NCBI GenBank assembly: GCA_945878375.1
Contig: CAMDWG010000002.1
Coordinates: 248,001-312,000, forward strand
Length of the DNA stretch: 64,000 nt
Direction: 5' to 3'
Origin: Roseomonas mucosa
GTDB lineage: Bacteria; Pseudomonadota; Alphaproteobacteria; Acetobacterales; Acetobacteraceae
The position numbers and the translations under genes were made by a program. The notes below the pieces were generated by a model. That model had not been told where the DNA came from. It saw only the letters and a program-made list of their open reading frames with translations, and did not search any database. Below are positions 60,041 to 64,000 of this stretch, piece after piece. Every line of letters starts with the position of its first letter. Position 1 is the stretch's first letter.

Positions 60041-60067
60041 GCCGCCGGGCGCGATCCGCCCGGCGGC
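60041..60067. other. Intercistronic perfect stem-loop between substrate-binding and permease genes
   Basis: GCCGCCGGGCG-cgatc-CGCCCGGCGGC, 11-bp perfect stem, no T-tract downstream on +. Confidence 0.7.
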
Positions 60068-60089
60068 AAACCGACCAGGAAGCACCAGC

Positions 60090-61073
60090 TTGTTCGCCTT
60101 CGTCATCTCCCGCGTGCTGCAGGCCCTGCCCGTGATGTTCACGGTCGCGCTGATCTCCTTCGCGATGTTCGCCTATGTGGGCGATCCGGTCGCGATCATG
60201 CTCGGCCAGGACTTCACCGTCGCGCAGCGCGAGGCGCTGGTGCGCGACCTCGGGCTCGACCAGCCCTTCTTCGTGCAGTTCTTCCGCTTCGTGGCCAATG
60301 CGGTGCAGGGCGAGTTTGGCCTGTCCTACCGCCTGTCGCGCCCGGTGCTGGACCTGATCATCGAACGCGCGCCGGCCACCCTCGAACTCGCGCTGACGGC
60401 GGCGGCGCTGGCGCTGCTGGTGGGCGTGCCGATGGGGATCTACACCGGCCTCTACCGCAATTCCTGGCTCAGCCGCGCCTTCCTGACCTTCAGCCTGATC
60501 GGCGTCAGCCTGCCCACCTTCCTGATCGGCATCCTGCTGATCCTGACTTTTGCCGTGTGGCTCGGCTGGCTGCCGAGCTTCGGGCGGGGGGAGACGGTGA
60601 GTGTCGGCGGGTGGAGCACCGGCTTCCTGACCTGGGCGGGGCTCAAGGCGCTGATCCTGCCATCGGTCACGCTCGGCGTGTTCCAGCTGACTCTGATCAT
60701 GCGCCTGGTGCGGGCCGAGATGCTGGAAGTGCTGCGGACCGACTACATCAAATTCGCCCGCGCGCGGGGGCTGACCAACCGCGCGGTCCATTTCGGCCAT
60801 GCGCTGAAGAACACGCTGGTGCCGGTCATCACCATCACCGGCCTGCAGCTGGGCGCCATCATCGCCTTCGCCATCGTGACGGAAACCGTCTTCCAATGGC
60901 CGGGGATGGGGCTGCTGTTCATCCAATCCGTCGGCGCGGCGGACATCCCCGTGATGGCGGCCTATCTGCTGCTGATCGCGGCGCTGTTCGTCACCATCAA
61001 CCTGATCGTGGACCTGCTGTATTTCGCGGTGGATCCGCGCCTCAGGATCGGCGGCGGGAAGGGGGGGCACTGA
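60090..61073 (+). CDS. ABC transporter permease (DppB-like)
   Basis: VISRVLQALPVMFTVALISFAMFAYVGDP ... ARGLTNRAVHFGHALKNTLVPVITITGLQLGAIIAFAIVTETVFQWPGMG. Confidence 0.95.
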   Translation: MFAFVISRVLQALPVMFTVALISFAMFAYVGDPVAIMLGQDFTVAQREALVRDLGLDQPFFVQFFRFVANAVQGEFGLSYRLSRPVLDLIIERAPATLELALTAAALALLVGVPMGIYTGLYRNSWLSRAFLTFSLIGVSLPTFLIGILLILTFAVWLGWLPSFGRGETVSVGGWSTGFLTWAGLKALILPSVTLGVFQLTLIMRLVRAEMLEVLRTDYIKFARARGLTNRAVHFGHALKNTLVPVITITGLQLGAIIAFAIVTETVFQWPGMGLLFIQSVGAADIPVMAAYLLLIAALFVTINLIVDLLYFAVDPRLRIGGGKGGH

Positions 61074-61074
61074 G

Positions 61075-61998
61075 ATGCAGGCCGTCACCCAGGCGTTCGG
61101 ACGCTTCTTCGACAGCGATATCTGGTGGTCCTTCACCCGCAACCCGGTGACGGTGATCTCCGCCATCGTGGCGGCGATCTGCATCGGCGGCGCGGTGCTC
61201 GCGCCCTGGATCTCGCCGCACAACCCCTTCGACCTCGCCTCCCTGCAATTGCTGGACGCCTTCAAGCCGCCGGCCTGGTCGGCGGATGGCGATGCCACCT
61301 ACCTGCTCGGCACCGACAACCAGGGCCGGGACATGCTCTCCGCCATCATCTATGGCGCGCGGGTGTCGCTGCTGGTGGGGTTCCTGGCGGTTGTGATGTC
61401 GGTGCTCATCGGCGTCTCCATGGGGCTCGCGGCCGGCTATCTCGGGGGCACGGTGGATGCGGTGCTGATGCGGATCGCCGACATCAAGCTGACCTTCCCG
61501 ACCATCCTGATCGCGCTGCTGATCGATGGCGTGACGCGGGCGGCGCTGCCGCGCGACGTGCATGACGAGATCGCGCTGTATGTCGTGATTTTCGCCATCG
61601 GCATCTCCAACTGGCCGTCCTTCGCGCGCACCGTGCGCGGCAGCACGATGGTGGAGCGCAACAAGGAATATGTGCAGGCGGCCCGCGTGATCGGGCTGAG
61701 CCGCGCGCGGATCATGGTGACCCATGTGCTGCCGAACGTGCTCGGCCCCGTGCTGGTGATCGCGACCCTGCAGCTGGGCTTCGCCATCCTGGCGGAGGCG
61801 ACGCTGTCCTTCCTCGGCGTCGGCGTGCCGCCGACCCAGCCTTCGCTCGGCACGCTGATCAGGATCGGCAACGACTACCTGTTCTCCGGCGAATGGTGGA
61901 TCACGATCTTCCCCGGCATCGCGCTGATCACGCTGGTTCTGTCCGTCAACCTCCTGGGCGATTGGCTGCGCGACGCCCTCAACCCGAAGCTGCGTTGA
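61075..61998 (+). CDS. ABC transporter permease (DppC-like)
   Basis: LGTDNQGRDMLSAIIYGARVSLLVGFLAVVMSVLIGVSMGLAAGYLGG ... AEATLSFLGVGVPPTQPSLGTLI. Confidence 0.95.
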   Translation: MQAVTQAFGRFFDSDIWWSFTRNPVTVISAIVAAICIGGAVLAPWISPHNPFDLASLQLLDAFKPPAWSADGDATYLLGTDNQGRDMLSAIIYGARVSLLVGFLAVVMSVLIGVSMGLAAGYLGGTVDAVLMRIADIKLTFPTILIALLIDGVTRAALPRDVHDEIALYVVIFAIGISNWPSFARTVRGSTMVERNKEYVQAARVIGLSRARIMVTHVLPNVLGPVLVIATLQLGFAILAEATLSFLGVGVPPTQPSLGTLIRIGNDYLFSGEWWITIFPGIALITLVLSVNLLGDWLRDALNPKLR

Positions 61999-62984
61999 TG
62001 TCCCAGTCACAACCATTGCTCGAGGTGCGGAACCTCCGCGTGGAATTCCCCACGCGGCGCGGCACGCTGGTCGCGCTCGACGACGTGTCCTTCGACATCC
62101 ATCCGGGCGAGGTGCTCGGCGTGGTCGGTGAATCGGGCGCCGGCAAGTCGATGACCGGCGCGGCCATCATCGGCCTGCTGGAACCGCCGGGGCGGATCGC
62201 GGGCGGGACCATCAGCCTGGCCGGGCGGCGGATCGACAACCTGCCCTACAAGGAGATGCGGACCATCCGCGGCCGGCAGATCGGCGCGATCTTCCAGGAC
62301 CCGCTGACGACCCTGAACCCGCTCTACACCATCGGCCGCCAGCTGGTGGAGACGATGACCACCCACCTGCCGCTGAACCCGGCGGAAGCGCGCAAGAAGG
62401 CGATCGAATGGCTGGAACTCGTCGGCATCCCCGCCGCCGCGCAGCGCATCGACAGCTACCCGCATGAATTCTCGGGGGGCATGCGCCAGCGCGTGGTGAT
62501 CGCGCTCGCGCTCTGCGCGGAACCGAAGCTGATCGTGGCCGATGAGCCGACCACCGCGCTCGATGTCAGCATCCAGGCCCAGGTCATCGCACTCTTGAAA
62601 ATGCTGGCGCGGGAGAAGGGCATGGCGATGATGCTCGTCACCCACGACATGGGCGTGATCGCGGAGACGGCGGATCGCGTGGCGGTGATGTATGCCGGCC
62701 GCATCGCGGAGATTGGCGCGGTGCGGAACGTCGTGCGCGGCCCGTCCCACCCCTACACGATCGGCCTGATGGGCTCGATCCCGCCCGTCACGCGGCGGCT
62801 TGAGAGGATGCAGCAGATCGAAGGCGCGATGCCCCGCCTGTCCGCCATCCCGCGCGGCTGCGCCTATAACCCGCGCTGCCCGAAGGTCTTCGACCGCTGC
62901 CGCCAGGACCGCCCGGACCTGCTGCCGGCCGGGGAGACCCAGGCCGCCTGCTGGCTGTACGCCAAGGACGGCGCGCATGCCTGA
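61998..62984 (+). CDS. ABC transporter ATP-binding protein (DppD-like)
   Basis: GVVGESGAGKSMTG Walker A, EFSGGMRQRVVIALALCAEPKLIVADEPTTALDVSIQAQ, C-terminal GCAYNPRCPKVFDRCR. Confidence 0.96.
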   Translation: MSQSQPLLEVRNLRVEFPTRRGTLVALDDVSFDIHPGEVLGVVGESGAGKSMTGAAIIGLLEPPGRIAGGTISLAGRRIDNLPYKEMRTIRGRQIGAIFQDPLTTLNPLYTIGRQLVETMTTHLPLNPAEARKKAIEWLELVGIPAAAQRIDSYPHEFSGGMRQRVVIALALCAEPKLIVADEPTTALDVSIQAQVIALLKMLAREKGMAMMLVTHDMGVIAETADRVAVMYAGRIAEIGAVRNVVRGPSHPYTIGLMGSIPPVTRRLERMQQIEGAMPRLSAIPRGCAYNPRCPKVFDRCRQDRPDLLPAGETQAACWLYAKDGAHA

Positions 62985-64000
62985 CGCGACCGCCCCCATG
63001 ACTCCCACCACCTCTACCCCGATGCTCGAAACCCAGGACGTCGCGCGCTTCTTCGATGTCTCCCGCCCCCTGATCCAGCGTGTGCTGGCGGGGGAGGGCA
63101 AGCGGATGCTGCGCGCCGTCGATGGCGTCTCCTTCGCCATCCCGAAGGGCACGACCCTGTCGCTGGTCGGTGAATCCGGCTGCGGCAAATCGACCGTCGC
63201 GCGGCTGGTCGTCGGCCTCTACAACCCGACGCGCGGCAAGGTGTTCTTCGACGGGCAGGACCTGGCCGTCGCGCGGTCCGATGCGGCGCAGCGCAAGCGC
63301 ATGCAGATGATCTTCCAGGACCCCTATGCCAGCCTCAACCCGCGCTGGCGCGTCCGCGACATCATCGCGGAACCCATCCGCGCCTTCGGCCTGGCGCAGG
63401 GCGATGCCGAGATCGCGGCGCGCGTGGCCCAGCTGCTGACGCAGGTTGGGCTTTCGCCGCTGGATGGGCAGAAATACCCGCATGAATTCTCGGGCGGGCA
63501 GCGCCAGCGCATCTCCATCGCGCGGGCGTTGTCCTCCAACCCGGAATTCCTGGTCTGCGACGAGCCGACCTCCGCGCTCGATGTCAGCGTGCAGGCGCAG
63601 ATCCTGAACCTGATGAAGGACCTGCAGCAGAAGCTGGGCCTGACCTACCTGTTCATAAGCCACAACCTTGCGGTGGTGCGGCAGGTCAGCGACCGGGTGG
63701 GGGTGATGTATCTCGGCCGGCTGGTGGAACTTGCGCCGGCGGAGACGTTGTTCACCACGCCGCGCCACCCCTATACGCGCGCCCTGATGGAAGCGATCCC
63801 GGACCTGGAGATGACAGGCCGCCAGCGCATCCCCGTGGGCGGCGAGGTGCCGAGCCCGATCAGCCCGCCTTCCGGCTGCCCCTTCCATCCGCGCTGTCCG
63901 CTGGCCAATGACCGCTGCAAGGCCGAGCGGCCGGAACTGATGCCCGCGCGCGGCACCGAGCAGACCGCGGTGGCCTGCCATGCGGTCGAGGAAGGCCGGG
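62977..64000 (+). CDS. ABC transporter ATP-binding protein (DppF-like), 3' truncated by window end
   Basis: LVGESGCGKSTVARLVVGLYNPTRG, EFSGGQRQRISIARALSSNPEFLVCDEPTSALDVSVQAQIL; open to base 64000. Confidence 0.95.
   Translation, partial: MPDATAPMTPTTSTPMLETQDVARFFDVSRPLIQRVLAGEGKRMLRAVDGVSFAIPKGTTLSLVGESGCGKSTVARLVVGLYNPTRGKVFFDGQDLAVARSDAAQRKRMQMIFQDPYASLNPRWRVRDIIAEPIRAFGLAQGDAEIAARVAQLLTQVGLSPLDGQKYPHEFSGGQRQRISIARALSSNPEFLVCDEPTSALDVSVQAQILNLMKDLQQKLGLTYLFISHNLAVVRQVSDRVGVMYLGRLVELAPAETLFTTPRHPYTRALMEAIPDLEMTGRQRIPVGGEVPSPISPPSGCPFHPRCPLANDRCKAERPELMPARGTEQTAVACHAVEEGR

Overview
This is a high-GC chromosomal window, apparently from an alphaproteobacterium of Acetobacteraceae/Rhodospirillales type (Roseomonas-like gene content). 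It is densely coding, with about 50 confident CDSs. I saw no CRISPR array, rRNA operon, IS transposase or complete prophage. Main blocks: the 3' end of fusA; a tctCBA-maoC uptake operon; an SPFH/NfeD/NfeD-like membrane module; a TRAP dctPQM operon; an orphan Bug receptor with an AhpD-like (CMD) protein, divergent from a cysteine-dioxygenase-like gene; a creatininase; a secreted WD40-cytochrome c fusion; a mini YD-repeat secreted protein; ubiA, rsmE, gshA, recJ and glpX; an orphan two-partner-secretion TpsB; tRNA-Arg(UCU); cysK-cysE; a crotonase and a thiolase; ispDF; the nitrogen/RNA regulatory block dusB-ntrBC-ntrYX-dat-HAD-hfq-hflX; greB; tamAB; an M20 hydrolase; an acyl-CoA synthetase-GNAT fusion; glxR/hyi; and a dpp-like ABC transporter running off the right edge. 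The most interesting unexplained signal is a near-perfect sigma54 (-24/-12) promoter at 27872-27886. It is followed about 60 bp after the predicted start site by a strong intrinsic terminator with no ORF between, so it predicts a roughly 90-nt sigma54-dependent sRNA lying upstream of an orphan phage-spike-like gene. Other leads: a 207-bp nested inverted-repeat (MITE/REP-like) element inside the hyi-glxR gap; an hflX gene whose conserved N-terminus has no ATG/GTG/TTG start; an (ARN)4 Hfq-type site over the hfq ribosome-binding site; and several unusual protein architectures. All calls come from reading the sequence and supplied translations; no database search was run.
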